This document shows positions 1-14,355 of a stretch of DNA of 64,000 nt, one piece after another. Source of the stretch: Urechis unicinctus (lineage: Eukaryota; Annelida; Polychaeta; Xenopneusta; Urechidae); assembly GCA_034190875.2 (NCBI GenBank), contig CM067343.1, positions 21,053,733 through 21,117,732 of the forward strand, written 5' to 3'. Position numbers and translations under genes: made by a program. Under the pieces are notes generated by a model. The model was not told where the DNA came from. It saw only the letters and a program-made list of their open reading frames with translations, and searched no databases. Position 1 is the stretch's first letter; the number at the start of each line of letters is the position of its first letter.

Positions 1-1640
1 CCATAAAATTGATGTTATGAATGAAAATTGGCGGTAATTTATAGAACAACTAACTGTAGCGGACAATGCCGGTGAATATTAACCTATAATTCCTTTCTTT
101 TTCACAACTTGCACTGTATATCAAATGGGAAATAACAAGTGTTCTATCGTCCTGGGAGTGCTGCCAGGGTCAGTAATAGATGTGCTTCATCTCGCAATGG
201 ATAAATTTACTGTAGCACTTGTCTACACAGACACCCTAGTAACAGAGACTAGTCAGTGATGAGGTATCCCCATTTACTAACAGGAACTCACAAATGTAAT
301 TTTGCATTGGCTAATTCTTAGCGAAGAAGTATTGCTGTGTATATTGAAAACGAAATGCACCACCTTTTGTGAAGTTGATTATGCGTCCATACGTGCGACA
401 GGATTCCACAAAATGAAGGCCGGGAATCCATCACATATGTGATCCTATCATGCAATGAAGTGAATCACGCAGTGAGGCTCTACAAACATGGTTGTTCAGG
501 CATACAAGCATCAGTTAGCGGCAAATTAACAAAACGAAATCCGATAAAAACATAAAGACATCAATAACCAGCAATTAATGCGGATCATGTGGAGCCGACC
601 AAGTAATGCAAGAAGGTTGTATTTAGATATGGCCGCGAATATCCAAATTGCTTACCGTTTATACGATAATATACGAGAATTTCAAAGGGTTATGCCACTA
701 AAAGACATTATGGCTTAATTTACATCTCACTTTTAAAGCTCTTAGTTATATATCACATAGAGAAATAAATGATGAAGATCTTAAAACCATATATTTTATG
801 AGGTAAGAGACTTATTCATGCGTCTTTATCGGTTGGTGGGTGAGGATAAGACGTTGTTTATCAAAAATACTGCAATATAGTAATCGCCGGCAAAAGTCAT
901 AGGGGAAGTAGGATCCCTATTATGTCTGCTTTACTATCGACTGTGGAACATGTAAAAACATCCATATCATTATGGAAAACCGACACTATTGATCAACGAC
1001 CGTGTAAATCTCCTTTCTGTATGTTTGTATAGAGAGCGTGTTCTACATACATATTTTACAGATCAATGCGGGGCATGGCACAGTACAAATGCTTTATATC
1101 ATCGCTGACATAAACCAATACAGTTCAACATGTGATTTGAGTAGGGCCATAGGTGGGTGCTGCTGACCCGGTGTAGCCAGTGTGTCATGGGATGTGATAA
1201 TGGATAACATACTGGTGGGACCATATGCTTGGTATAAGGCGTATGCTCAATGAATGAAATTCTAGTACCGCGATAAGTGTGCAGGACAAATGACGTTCAG
1301 TTTCTGATAGTCATTTTATTATCTTCCGTACTCAATCAGAAAATGTGTACAAAGTGAACGTTATCGATCAGTGTCCGGGCAGGCCAGGCTACGCATTCAT
1401 GTTAAGAGCAGCCAATAAATAGTGCTTTGCGACATAAATAAATTAACTTTGTTTGTTATTACTGCATAAACGATTTATACAGAGCGTCCTGTGAAGCTGT
1501 ATACTTATCACACCAGTCATGTTTCATAACATCTGATGCATTTAATAATAAAATTGCGGTGTATGTGTTGTCTGTGATACTGATGCCTCCGAGAGGGCTA
1601 TGCTGAACTTATCAAGCAAACTCATGGTTATACAATCCTG
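1..1640. other. AT-rich DNA, no gene seen
   Basis: No open frame of note, no recognisable protein fragment and no RNA gene seen. A short stretch near 55-85 (core gcggacaatgccggt) recurs near 19,680-19,710, so part of this is probably worn dispersed repeat. Confidence 0.5.
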
Positions 1641-1644
1641 TTTA

Positions 1645-4600
1645 TGCTAAAATACTGTCGGGGGCGCATACCAAGTCGTGTGTAGATCCACAACGCATAT
1701 CTATGTTTTCTAGCCCCCAGCTTGCTCTCACCATGGACCTGCAAACCGACATAGGTGTTATCTCACTGTGCAAAACAATGGGCATGTTCCATATAATTTC
1801 CATTGATAATGAATTACAACATAATGAAGTTGCATCGTTTCCTTGTGTGAATAATTAGGTACTTTGTCGAGTGTTTTGATGAACAGTGATATGCTGCATC
1901 ATACAAATTGCATAGAACGCATCATTCAGACAGTGACATCTGTCATAACTCGAACCGGATTTATTGTTATCTAAAGCACGATTTACCATGACCCTGTATC
2001 GTTACGCAGGTTTTTGATAATATGTAGACGAATATTGATGGCTTGTCAATAGTGATAATTGTTAATCCATTCTTCGAAAGTTTCAAATCATACACACTTT
2101 TAAGTTGTTATCAGGTGAACTGACCCGAGGGAGCCACTGCATATTAAAGTATATTTAGAACTACACAGCCATATTAATCTTAACCGGCGCATTTCCGCTA
2201 TCTGAGGCAGCAAATGGTGGGGTTTTTTTCAGGATTAAAGCTAGTGAATTATGTCAAAGGCAGTAAAGCAATACAATCAATTTGTTACGATAAGGTTGCA
2301 TTAAGCAAAATACGTTCAATCACATTTGAAGAAATAAATGCGAGATAAGCATATGGGCCAGTTATATGTAAAGTGTTAAGTAATTATTGGTTTGAATTGC
2401 TTGTGATTTAGAAGATATTATTATACCCAATGCCAGTAATAAATATGGGGTCAGGTTTGGTTTCTAACGTTTTCCAGCTGACCTTCAACTTGTCAGCAGC
2501 TATCGTTTCACGGCGAAGGAAATGTTGATAGAGTAGTTTTTATTTATGCATGGCAATCTCAATTGTGCTTCTCCATTTCATTATGACAACAATACATCAT
2601 GCGAAACTTACCGTTTAAGTGGCATAAACATTGGATTTGTTATTCAAGCATGAGTTTAGTCCGACACTAACACAGCTTTATGTCGTAAATTTGCATCAAG
2701 CAGCAATAATACGTTGACAATATGCGGAATATCAGGCCATCATTTGAAAGTTGATTATGTAGCATATATAACGTGCCAACAAACAAAGCAGCCTTAAGTG
2801 CCCACCTTAATGCGTACCGGCTTTGAAACGGGCCATGGAACACATAATGTAGGCCCTCTCTGATATCACGCTTATATCGGAAGCGAACACATCAAATCTA
2901 AAGAGCAATAAATAGCATTTCAAATATACATGTCCAACCTTAATTGATGTGAGCAAATATAGTATGTGTCACCGGAATCACGATCATAGGTGGTCCCCAG
3001 CCCAAGCTACTACAGAAATAATATCTGGTGGCATCATTCTTGATATATTGCCTGTAGCACTGTCATAGGACAAATATGTGACAACCCCACAGCCAGCATT
3101 CTATCATAGGGACTGCTATGTGTTAGTTATCGCATGGTCACGTGGGTGATATGGGGAAAGAACACGAGGACGCTTGAAAAGTGTCTTTCCCCATATTGAT
3201 CCGAACCATCGATAGTGTTACAAGATGCACCTAGAGCAGCGGTGTCTCTAATGATAGGGACCATCTCAAGTGAAGTTGTTTCTCGTTGATATATCGACAC
3301 GGTTGCAGTTATCGCATGTGCGTATGAGGTGATATGGGAAAAAGACCGAGCTTTTCTCGAGCTCTGATTGTCTGAGAGTAGGGTGACATGCGATAAGACA
3401 GTGTATCAAGGCTCATGCCTGCATCGTTGAAAGAAAATGTCGGCCGGGCTACTCAAGGTAACCTTAACAAAAAACTGGCTGAATATATCGATGGATTATC
3501 AGTGTACCCAGTCTTGTTTGGCGGCATTATAAGATTGCTGTCGTCTGTTTTTACATGGCGTTAAATCTCTGCAAGGCAATATCTTGTTTAGGGTCTCAAA
3601 ATTATTCATCTTTGTGTTACATTTAACAGTGCGAGAGCATAGTAAGCAATATACGACCTACCGTATTTGCTTAGTCAACTGTAACCGAATTAGCATTCAA
3701 AGCACTACACACATCCAAGTGGATTCAAAACCTTACCTAAAAACTCATATACAATAGTCATTTTCAATGACTTTATATTTCCTTGCTATATTTGCATGGC
3801 GTTAAATCTCTGAATTGAGGTTTACACTGGGGTGCGTCAGGTTTTGGGCTGTCAACGTCTAAGAAAATGAACACACAGAATACTTACCAGTAATCCAGAT
3901 TCAATGTAATTGATCAAAAATATAAAGATTTTGTAGATTTCTATCCTGTGGCGGTTGCTCAATTCAAATATATTCTCTTGTACGGATCTGGTTAGTTTCA
4001 CACATATCTAGTTGTATAGTTGTTCAGTCATATGTGTCAACAGCTTGTGTCGGGCTGCCGCGTCGGCATTGAATTTCTCCTTTGAATCCAGTCCAATGAA
4101 CTGATCGATACGTTAGAGACATTTCTACTGTGGCAGCGATACTTACAAGTGAACGGATCTGGTTATGGGTGTACCTGCTGTGCAATTGGTAGCTTTAACC
4201 AATTATATTTGTGGTTCTCAGAATATATGCTACAGTGCACACAATGCTATTATCGCACCCCACTATAACATTGCAATTGCATACATCCAAGAGTCATGTC
4301 ACATTAACATTTTAGAGCATTTGATAAATGTATTAGCTTTTGCGACAATCGTTCCTGTGGCCCTGAGACAGGTGACAAGCAGTGGATTAAATCTTATGTC
4401 AGAATATGGTCTCGGTGTATTGTGATTAATATACATTACAGTCTCCGAGCCTCGCTTGCTACACAAACCTCTCGCTGTGCGCATTTGCATGCTATGATAC
4501 TCTTAAGAGGTGTAAATTAATGTCCTTGCCTTTCCACCAGATGTAATATTATTATAGCATGGAACGTTCTCTCCAAATCACTCTGAGCTTAAGACGGAAG

Positions 4601-5400
4601 TGCATCTATAATAAGGTCGATATTTTGCCTGTCTTTATGTGTTCATAGTACTTATAACTCACGATCATCACTAAGTATCAAACTAAGATCAATAGACATT
4701 GCACAGTGGAGATGGATCTGTGTACTGTCGGGTTAAGAATTGCTCAATCCTAGCCTGCAAACGCCTGGTAAGAGTCTTACCGAAAACATCGAATCTTTAT
4801 TCAATATGGCCTAAAAAGCTTACTGTAAACAACTAAATGCCTCCATCGACACGATCAGAATGCATACGAACATGATATTAGAAGTTTCTAGAGAGGGAAG
4901 GAATGCTTTAGGACTAATAAAGTATCATAATTGCCATTGCGTAAGCGTATTTAGGTGACAAAAACAACCCCATAAACATGCATCTTCGACGATTCTACAG
5001 AGCTTTCGATTATTTATATGATTACACTGATTCATAAATACAGCGGAAGGCAGGAAAAACCACCTGCGTTTTCAACGATCGAACCTGTTTCTTCAGCGCG
5101 TTCCGAATGTTTTCTGCAACGTACAACAATTTTTAGGCAGCTCCTTTGAAGCCAATTTTTTGACAATCATTTTTGTTCTATTTAGATCCCCGCGAACACG
5201 CTACCTGCTTGAGTGTTATTGCACTACATTTTCAGTAGCAGTCAAGCGGTGTCGTCTTTGAAAACCCTCATCCGCACCTATGGCTATGTCATAACTGAGA
5301 AGAGAGTACCTTCTAACATCGAGTTGTGATCCCAGCGATAAGATATCTTTAGCAAAGTCACTAAAAACATATTCTGCATCTGTTACATCTTGTTAAGATC
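1645..5400 (+). repeat. Unclassified dispersed repeat, copy X
   Basis: Long stretches align by eye, in the same order and orientation, with 27.8-29.9 kb (copy Y) and 58.2-60.3 kb (copy Z). Examples: 1,715-1,790 with about 27,880-27,950; 1,870-2,150 with about 58,560-58,790; 4,120-4,480 with about 28,260-28,590; 4,980-5,080 with 29,080-29,180; 5,235-5,370 with about 29,800-29,930. Copies differ by many substitutions and by insertions of hundreds of bases, so they are old. No protein of any known transposon class is recognisable and the short open frames are not conserved between copies. Family unknown; ends not found. Confidence 0.7.
3126..3396. repeat. Nested inverted and direct repeats
   Basis: GTTATCGCATGGTCAC (3,126-3,141) is matched in inverse, with one base gap, by GTGACATGCGATAA at 3,383-3,396. 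Inside lies a direct repeat of the motif agttatcgcat...gtgatatggg (about 3,125 and 3,307), and a hairpin with tctttccccatatt near 3,185 answering atatggggaaaga near 3,150. It could be a small fold-back element or a replication-slippage product. Confidence 0.45.
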
Positions 5401-6454
5401 ATCATATCCAAGCGGGGGCCTCGAAACGGTCTCTCATCTATCTCTCGGCAATAATCGTCATATATAAGATGGACACCAGCGCACCTTGTTCTGGTGACGC
5501 ACATCTTTGCCAATAGTTAATCTCACTAAAGCTACATTGTCAAGATACTGTAATGACTCAGCAGCATGATAACTAGGATGTATCGTAAACATATGAACAT
5601 CATGATCTTGCGTATTTTAAGTGAAAATATATGAACCTATACAGCACAATATCCGTTTGAGAGCTTCATGCGGTTGGAGGCGGTTTAGGTCATCGAGATA
5701 ACAGTTAATCTTCAGCAGCTATATTTTGCTGAATTGACCTTTCCTAGCAACCATCTTTACATGAAGCTCAGTGCAAAGAATGATTCATTGGTGTGCTACC
5801 CTACCCTAATTTATCCGTACCCTTTATCTGCAGTAGAGATCTATTGTATGATGATATCTTTCATTTTCATTTTAGACTGTGCTTATTCATTTCTCAACTG
5901 TACATATATATTTGAGGTAACAATATTGCAACGTCAGTTGGTCCCGGTAAAACGACTGTCATCAGGTAATATAACGGACACAAATCGATGTCAAAATTTT
6001 CCAGTTGCAATTACGATTAACTAGCCTCTTCTTTCTTAACCCCACTTTTTGAATCCCACCATGTATAAGCGTTGACTTTTAAGATCATGTAAGTTTACAA
6101 GTATTTTAATCAGCATGCTATGCTTTTTTAGGTCAAAGTTAGAAAAAAACTATTATTCAAACCGAGCAATTGTGATTGTTACAGCCCAACACTATCACAA
6201 TCATCCTTGGTCTCGCTAGGGTGTCGTCGTGTGAACGTCTATTATGTGCGTGATTATATTAGTTGTTATCGAGACTGTTACTGGTTTCATTGATAACCAA
6301 CATCGAAATGAGTAAGTTGAAACAAACAAATCATTTTACCAAACAAGCTTGCCAAGATGACATGATGCAATTTTAGTGTAAGGCTCGACCTGCTCCATGA
6401 GATATAGAAAACATAGGAGCAGGTCAATTAAGCTGGAAAGCGTCCACCTGTCCA
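5400..6454. other. No gene seen
   Basis: AT-rich sequence without a recognisable coding segment. The open frame at 5,734-6,024 (96 codons) has no family resemblance that I can see. Confidence 0.4.
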
Positions 6455-6785
6455 CGATTGCAATAAAATCGATCCATACGGAAATCTGGAAAGTGGTAAT
6501 AACAAAATTCACACAGCTGCATTACCTAAACTATTCCAAAGCAAAATGCCATTTGCCAATTGAATAAATGAACAAGGTTGTTCCGGAATACACCCAACGT
6601 GTTGCGACAGTGACATTGTCAGCATAAATAGCTCAATCTGATAGCTAACCTACTTGGAACAGAAAACATGGAAGTAAATTAGGAACGGTGGGGAGGTTTG
6701 CACATTCAATGATTGTGCATAGTTGTATTTTACATAAGTTTCTGCTTTGAAGGAAATCTATGAGGGTGAGTTCATGCCTCTGGCA
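6455..6785 (+). repeat. Dispersed repeat segment, sister of 38,515-38,860
   Basis: From the shared core cgatccatacggaaatct through an acttggaacagaaaac core to ttcatgcctctg, this stretch aligns collinearly with 38,515-38,855 just beyond the right end of the Kolobok element. It is probably another part of the same old repeat family as copies X, Y and Z, but I could not join it to them. Confidence 0.7.
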
Positions 6786-7960
6786 TTATTAATGGCGTTA
6801 AAGCAAGCTTTGAGTCAGGTAATTATCTGCCAATTGCAGTCAAGCTCAGGATGTGCTTCAGGATAAAGCTGGCTGTTCCAATGGAAGAACACGGAATATC
6901 AGACGTTTATCGCAGTATTAATGTCAAAGAGGCCAATGTTTTCATATTCGTTTTGTCTTACAGTGTTGGATTTGCATTATATATGCATACAAAATTAATG
7001 CGTTAAATATTCAGTGGATAACTAGGCTAGATCACCGTTTGGTTTCTCGGTCATAACCGTAGTATGAGGCCGCAATGCATAAGCTAATATTAATAAAAAT
7101 ACCCTTTGTTTAAGCAATGGTTTTACCGATTCGACGCGCCTATATTGACATGTAGGGTTAATGAAACGGTTGATTTGCCATATTCTTTTCTTCAGTTTAA
7201 CTTTGGCTAACCATAGTGACCCTTATCATTTTCAATGCACCTGCATAGCACAACATTTTGGTGTTTAGGATGGTTAGAAATATCCTGTTATTTCCAGTTA
7301 TTAACTTGGCAACAAGGCGCACTCCACACGTCGAAAAAGTTATGTCACCTCTAACGAACATAATATAATCGGAGAGTTACGGGTATAGCTTGGTAGGTTG
7401 ATAGAATCCATCATTAGGGTCGAATGGCATGCAAATGAGCTACATATAATGAGTCTAGGAACGCAATTACACGCAGTATTTGCTGCGTATATAGATGGCA
7501 TTACTGACCGCAGTATAGTAAACATTGCGAAAAAATCACAGCCTCCAGAGCTTATGAATATATTATGTCATTTGTCGATGCCACAAACCAAGCAATACTC
7601 TCATACTCATTATAAGATAGTATCATAGATTACGAACAGGCATATGGTCTATTGTTCCATTTTCGCACGCATGGTCAGATCCACTATAGACAGTTGGAAT
7701 GAGCTTTTGCATTACATGTTCAACATGCGGTGTTGACTTTTTGCATTAAGCGACATCTAAACAAATCGCCGTGCCTTCAAAACCATAAGCATGCACGGTG
7801 CAGTACACTACAATCGCATTAAGATAAGCGGACTACATCTGCTGCTGCCCGATATTTGCTGTGAATCAAAAGTCTATATTTGAATATGTGATTGGTTGAC
7901 CTCACAAATGTTACCTCGTTTTGAAAATCAAATGTAATTAAATTTCAACGTTGCAGTTCC
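6786..7960. other. No gene seen
   Basis: AT-rich DNA. The overlapping open frames at 7,340-7,628 on the two strands mirror each other and show no protein family signal. Confidence 0.4.
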
Positions 7961-7964
7961 CATA

Positions 7965-8440
7965 TATTGGCAGGATCCTGGGGTCGCTTACCTGACGCCG
8001 AAAAGTGAGTGATTGGCAAGCTTGACAGATTATTGTCTGCATACCGGTTATATTTAACTGAGGATTCGCTTGTAGGTGTTATTAATGGTAAGGCTATTAC
8101 GCCGAATGAAGTTTAAATGACACTTTATCAGCGTCACTTAATGCTTGTCGACTACAGGGCGATATTTACCGAACATAGAGTTCGTATATGTAGACAAATA
8201 TTCTGAAAATAACGTCTAAGGTCTTTTTGCGATCAGCAAATTTTGGTCACCATATGTTTAATAGTGACAGTAGCTTATTACTGTGATTCTAATGTGTCAT
8301 TTGTAACTAGCTTTGCGCTTGTGCTATCGGATAGATCCGAGACAGTTTGTTTTAAGATATACTGTGGTTTTTTCTTCCTTTTTATGTGCATGAGGTGTGT
8401 CGGCTTTGCTTTTATTCCGCAAGTTTCAGAATGAAGTGTG
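7965..8440 (+). repeat. Repeat arm, inverted relative to 12,350-12,800
   Basis: The plus strand here aligns with the minus strand of about 12,350-12,800. Shared parts include an accggttatattt core, a stretch with gtttaaatgaca...cgtcact...cagggcgatattt, and a segment reading gtgctatcggatag...gagacagt. It is a diverged inverted pair about 4 kb apart and belongs to the dispersed repeat background. Confidence 0.65.
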
Positions 8441-11400
8441 CATTAAGTTAGCTACACAATATTTGAGTGAATGTGTAATAGATACCATGTTATCGTAATT
8501 CTGATTATCAAGGTTATGTGCTTTATTAGACTGGTGGTGAACATTGTCATCCTTCACATTGTGACTGCCTTATGAGGAGGATATATTTACCCATGTGATC
8601 TATGGCAATCACTCTAACAGTGTATGGTTTACTACCTTGTTTCTTATCCTGGTTAATGCCAATTGAGATTACAATTGAACGTCACACTCCATTATGCCAA
8701 TATTTTATCAGCCTGCATTATCCAAAGAATCCTTTTTTATAACCTGCACAGCTTCATAATGTATTGGCACCATTGGTGAAGTCGTCGTTCTTAAAACGTT
8801 GGTTTATTTTTACATGGCGTCTGGTTGTTACCTTCAATGACAGGCTTAGTGTATTTTGTTAGTGTGGTGACTGACAAAACATATATTCATAGGTTGCTTT
8901 GCCTCTCCATTTATGATGGATCCTTCGGGGTGCATGAATTACATATTAATTACCGACTTTCCTTTGTTAAATATGCTTGGGGTTATGATTCAAGCGAAAT
9001 ATGCGCCATCAATACCCGTTTATAAAGCTAAGCCTTCTGATGATGAGGAAACCTTATTGGTCGGTTTATGCAAGCAGCGATGAGAAGGTCGTACAGACTG
9101 TTGACAGACATCCGGTTTTAACAACAAAAAGATCAAATGATGTTACTGGTACTGCGCCAATTTAGGAGTGATGAATTGGCCTTGCGTTATGTTCAATTGG
9201 GGGAGCTTATGATTGAAGAATTCAAGCAATATAATTGGGAAATATGACGTTCCGTTTGAGGTTATGGTAATTATGTTATATTATATCAATATTTAGGTAT
9301 GTGAATACTGAGATTTTCTATAAAACGTGGTTGCCATATTTATGACATGTATTCTTGCTCAATACCTATCAGTAACAGTTTTACTCGCATTATGCGGGGT
9401 ATGAAGCAACAATGAACAGTGGTTTAAATCTAATAAATAGTCAGCAAACCTGCGATTCATTATCCCCTTATACATATTTATGAGCGATCTGACACAGCAC
9501 GCAACAAAAACAGCACACACAAAGAAGATTGAATCTATGAAGATGTTCACAAAACGTGAAAGATCAATCAGATCTCTGAAAGCATATAGAAATAATTGTT
9601 GAGACAACCAACGATACCTTGCCACATCCTTTGAGTTGATATTGAGTTGATATTGAATTCAGTTCGTGGATAATATAATGACTAGGTATGGCGTCGCTAA
9701 GCTCATTCACGTATCTCGGGACATAACTGAACAACATTGTGTTCATGAGAAGAGTGACGAATGGTCACGTGAAATATTGCCTACTTGTTCACTTGGGGTC
9801 ATTGGTAAAAAGTTTACATATTCGCATAAAGAATGTAACTCGATAAAGGGTATCCCTACGTTGCTTGTTGGTTAAACATCCAACATATCAAACGGTATGC
9901 ATCTTGACTTAGTTGACTATATTAACTTTTCGATTGCTTTATAACGTAGTCTCTCGAGAGCAAAGAGGGAGGCTAAACAATGATAATCGACACGTTGCAA
10001 ATAGAGATCTCTTATGTGAACTGCAAAGACCCATAATAAGGAATCTACTCGTCAGTTCTGATAGAAGTGTCAAAGAATCTAAAACGATATAATTCACAGT
10101 TAATGAATGTCCAAATTAATCCATAAGTGATAGATCTACCATTTAGTATAATGCAGAAATTTGATGCATTTTTGAACATGAGTCTGATAACATGGGCAAA
10201 TATTCAAGGCTGCTAAATACTGTTGTGGTTACGGCTATTATATAATAAAGGGTGCTCCATGGACTCACGCGGCCTTATGTTTCAGGATCGGATTTGATCC
10301 ATTGAGTAGTTTTGACACATATTTGATTCAGCAGTTGACCTTGTTGAAACCGCCCCTCGACAGTAGCTTGGAAGGCCGCTGTGTCAAGGCCGTTCATAAG
10401 CACATTTATATCTACTAAAATCGCAGATGAGCATTTAGCCTTTAATGACCAAATCCTCACAAGCTCATATAGCATATATTTACTTGATTATATTGAACCC
10501 CTGGCTATTAGAGCCAATTCTCAACTCCAGTACGCGATAAAACTAATAATCAGAATACTCAGTGCCGTGATACATAAGGCTACGCAGGATGTTTCTACGG
10601 CTTATGAAATTTGGCGTTCCAGCAGCTTCTGAGCTAAAGTCAATATCTTCTATAAGGCACATTTATGAACAATCAATTCATATAACTACACCATTCTCAT
10701 AACTATAATTCTGTGTTCTGAGCTGATCGAATAAATTTTAGCACAAACGCAATGAAAGAAAAAGAAGCACAATATTTCATTACAAATCATATGTGACGTT
10801 TCCCTGGGCCAGGTTCATGGCTTACATCTAGCATGCCATACTCAGGTACAATCAGCCAGGTAAAAGCCAACGCATCGATGGCAGCGACGCATTCTTTTTT
10901 ATGATGGCGGATTCTCATCGACATTAACCATGGTTGGTTCCAGGTGCAATGCTGGCACGTTTGCAGATGCTGTACGTTTACTGTCACATTAGAACGAAAC
11001 ATGCTTCTTACACGCTGAACAAGTGGAAGCTATATCGCCTTTGGTTTATGTTTTTAATACACGCTTCCAATACTTTCTAATTGCATATGGGTCCATTCCA
11101 GTAACATTCGTTGCATAGACCTTGTCAGGTCGTGTTATTTGTCAAACAATGAGCAGCCGGAAGTTGACGAGGATACAACCAATGCATTGATACAGGCCAT
11201 GTTGCATATCCCTTGCATCCCTTTTGTGAACAAATCAATGTTAAGCGCTATAACCATCTGATCAGGCGGATCGCAAACATTTCGGCCACTTTAAGCCCGT
11301 GTGAGGATATATACCTAGCCTCGGACATTCAGATTATCTTACAACGGCTCATTAAGGTGACCAAATTTTGCCATTTTTAGCTGTCGATGATTCACTATAA

Positions 11401-12345
11401 TTTATACAAATAGCAGATAAAGTATAGGCTGACTTATCCACGGCTACACAACAGCTAGGCAAGTCTAACAAATTAGATTCAGTGTTGACCGGTAAATTAA
11501 ATCACTATGTTCTTTGATGCAGAGCATAAGATTAACTACATTATCGTGTGGTCATGCAAGATTTAAATACATCACGGAACTTTAAGCGGTAGTCCATTGC
11601 GTTTCAAATGTGAATAGAGGCTAGGTACGATTCAAAATATATTTCACATTCCAAATACAGAATCAGGAATCGCTAGAACAGCAAGAAAGGTAAGAGTAGG
11701 AATAAAGTCTAAAGTATACTGCTTTACATATCTGACATACGAATTGTGTTTGTTCGCAAACAAGCCACTATAAATTTTATTGCATTGCAGAGTTAAGTTT
11801 TGCGTTTCAGAATAATCCTTTATGTTGTACGAGTCTGCAATGTATCTCAGTGCAAAAACCTTCCAAACCGTACAGCATAGCAATTTTTATATTGTCCTAA
11901 ATATCACACAGACACAACACTTTGTACATTTGCCATTGATATGACACTCAGATGACAGGTATTGGAATTGACCAAATGATCCGACAGTCTGTTATCCTGT
12001 CCACGGCGATGACAGCATTTCACTCTAGCTACTGCAGCTCAGTGATAGCTGCATCGATCGTTCAAGTAAAACATACAACAGTATCGATGTTGTAGACACA
12101 TAAAAGGATTGTGCTCAATCGCCAGAAGTAATTGCTCAGCCGGAACATGTCAAGTATTAGGAATTAATTTATTATATACAAAAAGCGATAAGCCGGCCTC
12201 TTGGTATTCGTCATTACCTCTAGAAAGGAGTTGAATAATCGGTTTACAAGGTGTTTAGTGATTAAATCTCCAGCTAAGATAGTTTAGTTATGCTAGTAAT
12301 AATAACACAATGCTCAAAAATGTTCTTAGGTTCACTTAAGAACAG
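8441..12345. other. No gene seen; worn repeat fragments
   Basis: No coding segment recognised. 9,631-9,656 holds a short 11-bp tandem duplication. A stretch near 11,465-11,600 (core attatcgtgtggtcatgcaa) resembles 20,215-20,350 (core gttattgtgtggtcaagcaa), so more dispersed repeat is present. Confidence 0.45.
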
Positions 12346-12349
12346 CATC

Positions 12350-12800
12350 ACTCATGTAGTGGATAATAAAAGCCAATGAATTCCACAGTAGCTATCAACA
12401 CCGACTGTCTCGGATCTATGCGATAGCACAAGCTCAATGCCAGTTACAAATAACCAATTAGAATCAAAGACACAAACTTCTGTCACCATGAAGCATATGG
12501 GGACCAACATTGGCGAATTGCACACGTCACACACGTTATTTTCAGGTTATTGGTCCACATATACAAACGTTACATTGGGCAAATATCGCCCTGAACACTC
12601 CAAACATGAAGTGACGCTAATAAGGTGTCATTTAAACTCCTCTCGGCGTATTAGTTTTACTTTTATTACCACCGTGATGCGAATTTAGCCAAATATAACC
12701 GGTTTGCAGAAAGGGGTGGGTCATTATTTGACAAGCCTACCGATCATTCCTACTATCCACGACCATATACGGTCACTCACCTGCACATGCGTTAAGTAGA
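12350..12800 (-). repeat. Repeat arm, inverted copy of 7,965-8,440
   Basis: Minus-strand counterpart of the repeat at 8.0-8.4 kb. The small open frames in both arms (for example minus 12,352-12,534 and plus 8,243-8,434) share the same diverged translation, but neither looks like a known protein. Confidence 0.65.
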
Positions 12801-14248
12801 CCTCGGAGAAGTTTATAAACGTTTACTGCAAGGTATGGGTATGCATTAATGAATTGTTTTATTACATTTGATGTCAAATAGGAGGCGTCATTTACTGGTA
12901 TCTTTTGGGGGATCAACATCTTTAAATATATAATAGCGTTCGAATAACATAAAAACCTTGGGCAGCGGCAGGTTTAGCACGTTTCCCTTAAAGCAATTAC
13001 AGTGGATTGCATCATGCATGCCAATGGTGTTGAAGGCATGACGTTTTGTCATGAACTCTACACACTGCGAATCGACGAATTCACACCACTACGTAGTGCT
13101 TGTTAGGTCATATCGGAATACGATAAGTTGATAACTTGACATTTTTAAATTGTGACTAATAGCCAGTCGCAACTGATCACCGATGATAAACAGAACCGAG
13201 CATATTGACAATGTTCTGCTGGAAGATTTATACTATGGACAAGATGTTTTCGCAGAGATGAACAGATTAAATACGCTTATGCTGAGGGCATCAATTAAAT
13301 AGGAGGATGAATAAAGCGCAGTTTGCAGTATTTGTAAACTTGAGGGCGACGAATATGTCTATCTGCAGAATGGCATTACACTTTTGCAAGAAACACTTTC
13401 ACTTAGTAACACCAACATATATTGCAATATTACCAAACCTAACTCAACTCACCTAAATAAGTGGAATAGGGAAACGCCTGCACATCCGAGCTCTCATTCA
13501 AGTTATTTCCTGAAGCGGCGTCGAACCGGCCGTATCGTTCAACCTTCGATAATTACAAAAAAACACTTAAGTTTTGTTGAGTGCCATGCGGTGGTCATCC
13601 ATATTGACTTATGACAGAGAGCCTAGTGGATCAGTAGAGCATGCAGGAGGCAATATTCATTGTACATAGCGTAAGCATCTATCATGATTTTGCTATGCGA
13701 AATCCGAAAAGTGCTACCAGTAACCTAACTTGCTTCTATGGCTTACCTGCCTGTCTTTAGTCTTATCTCTGAAGATTCCCTGTATAACTGTCTTCATGTT
13801 CAGTTTAGTGTCTTGGTAAATATTCAGCCAAGCCAGTCGACGCATTTGACGAACAGATGCTCGTGCTCAATGGAATGATAAATGACGATTTTATCAGGAT
13901 GAAGTGACCATTCATGTATCCAGTGGAAGCTGGAGAGTGTAACACGGAGAGACCCAATATCTGTCATTGATTAGACTGTGATCATTTGTGATATAACGGA
14001 ATTGACGTTTGACATACTGCGCACTCAATTGACTGTACAATTGCTCATAAACAGTACAATGGTTCGCACACGTCGTATATGTGTGATCGCATTGATAATA
14101 TATCACCCACAAATAATCTAACATTACAGTATGATGGGTTAGACCAATTTGCCAGCTACGGGCAGGTAAATACATGTAGGATGCATTACTGTAGCCATGG
14201 TGCTAGTTACTTCTAATGAGAAAACAATATGCAAATGTGCTGCTTTTT
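12801..14248. other. No gene seen
   Basis: AT-rich DNA with short unsupported open frames only (13,384-13,614 plus; 13,912-14,175 minus). Confidence 0.4.
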
Positions 14249-14355
14249 ACAGACCCGTGTAAGCAGGAAACAAATATCAGTGTACTACTATCTACAGACC
14301 CGCGTATGCGGGGGAAAAATATATCAATGTACTTCTTTTTACAGACCCGCGCAAC
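14249..14355. repeat. Short minisatellite with palindromic core
   Basis: The phrase acagacccg recurs at 14,249, 14,294 and 14,341 (spacing 45 and 47 bp), and the intervening sequence is similar (aaatatca.tgtact.ct). The first two units contain an imperfect palindrome (CCCGCGTATGCGGG in the second). Only about 2.3 units are present. Confidence 0.6.

Noticed and set aside
9631-9656. ttgagttgata tandem duplication
   Set aside because: Too short to be of interest; ordinary slippage.
14249-14355. CRISPR-like array (acagacccgcg repeats with a palindrome)
   Set aside because: Only about 2.3 imperfect units, the spacers are themselves similar, and this is an animal genome. It is a minisatellite.
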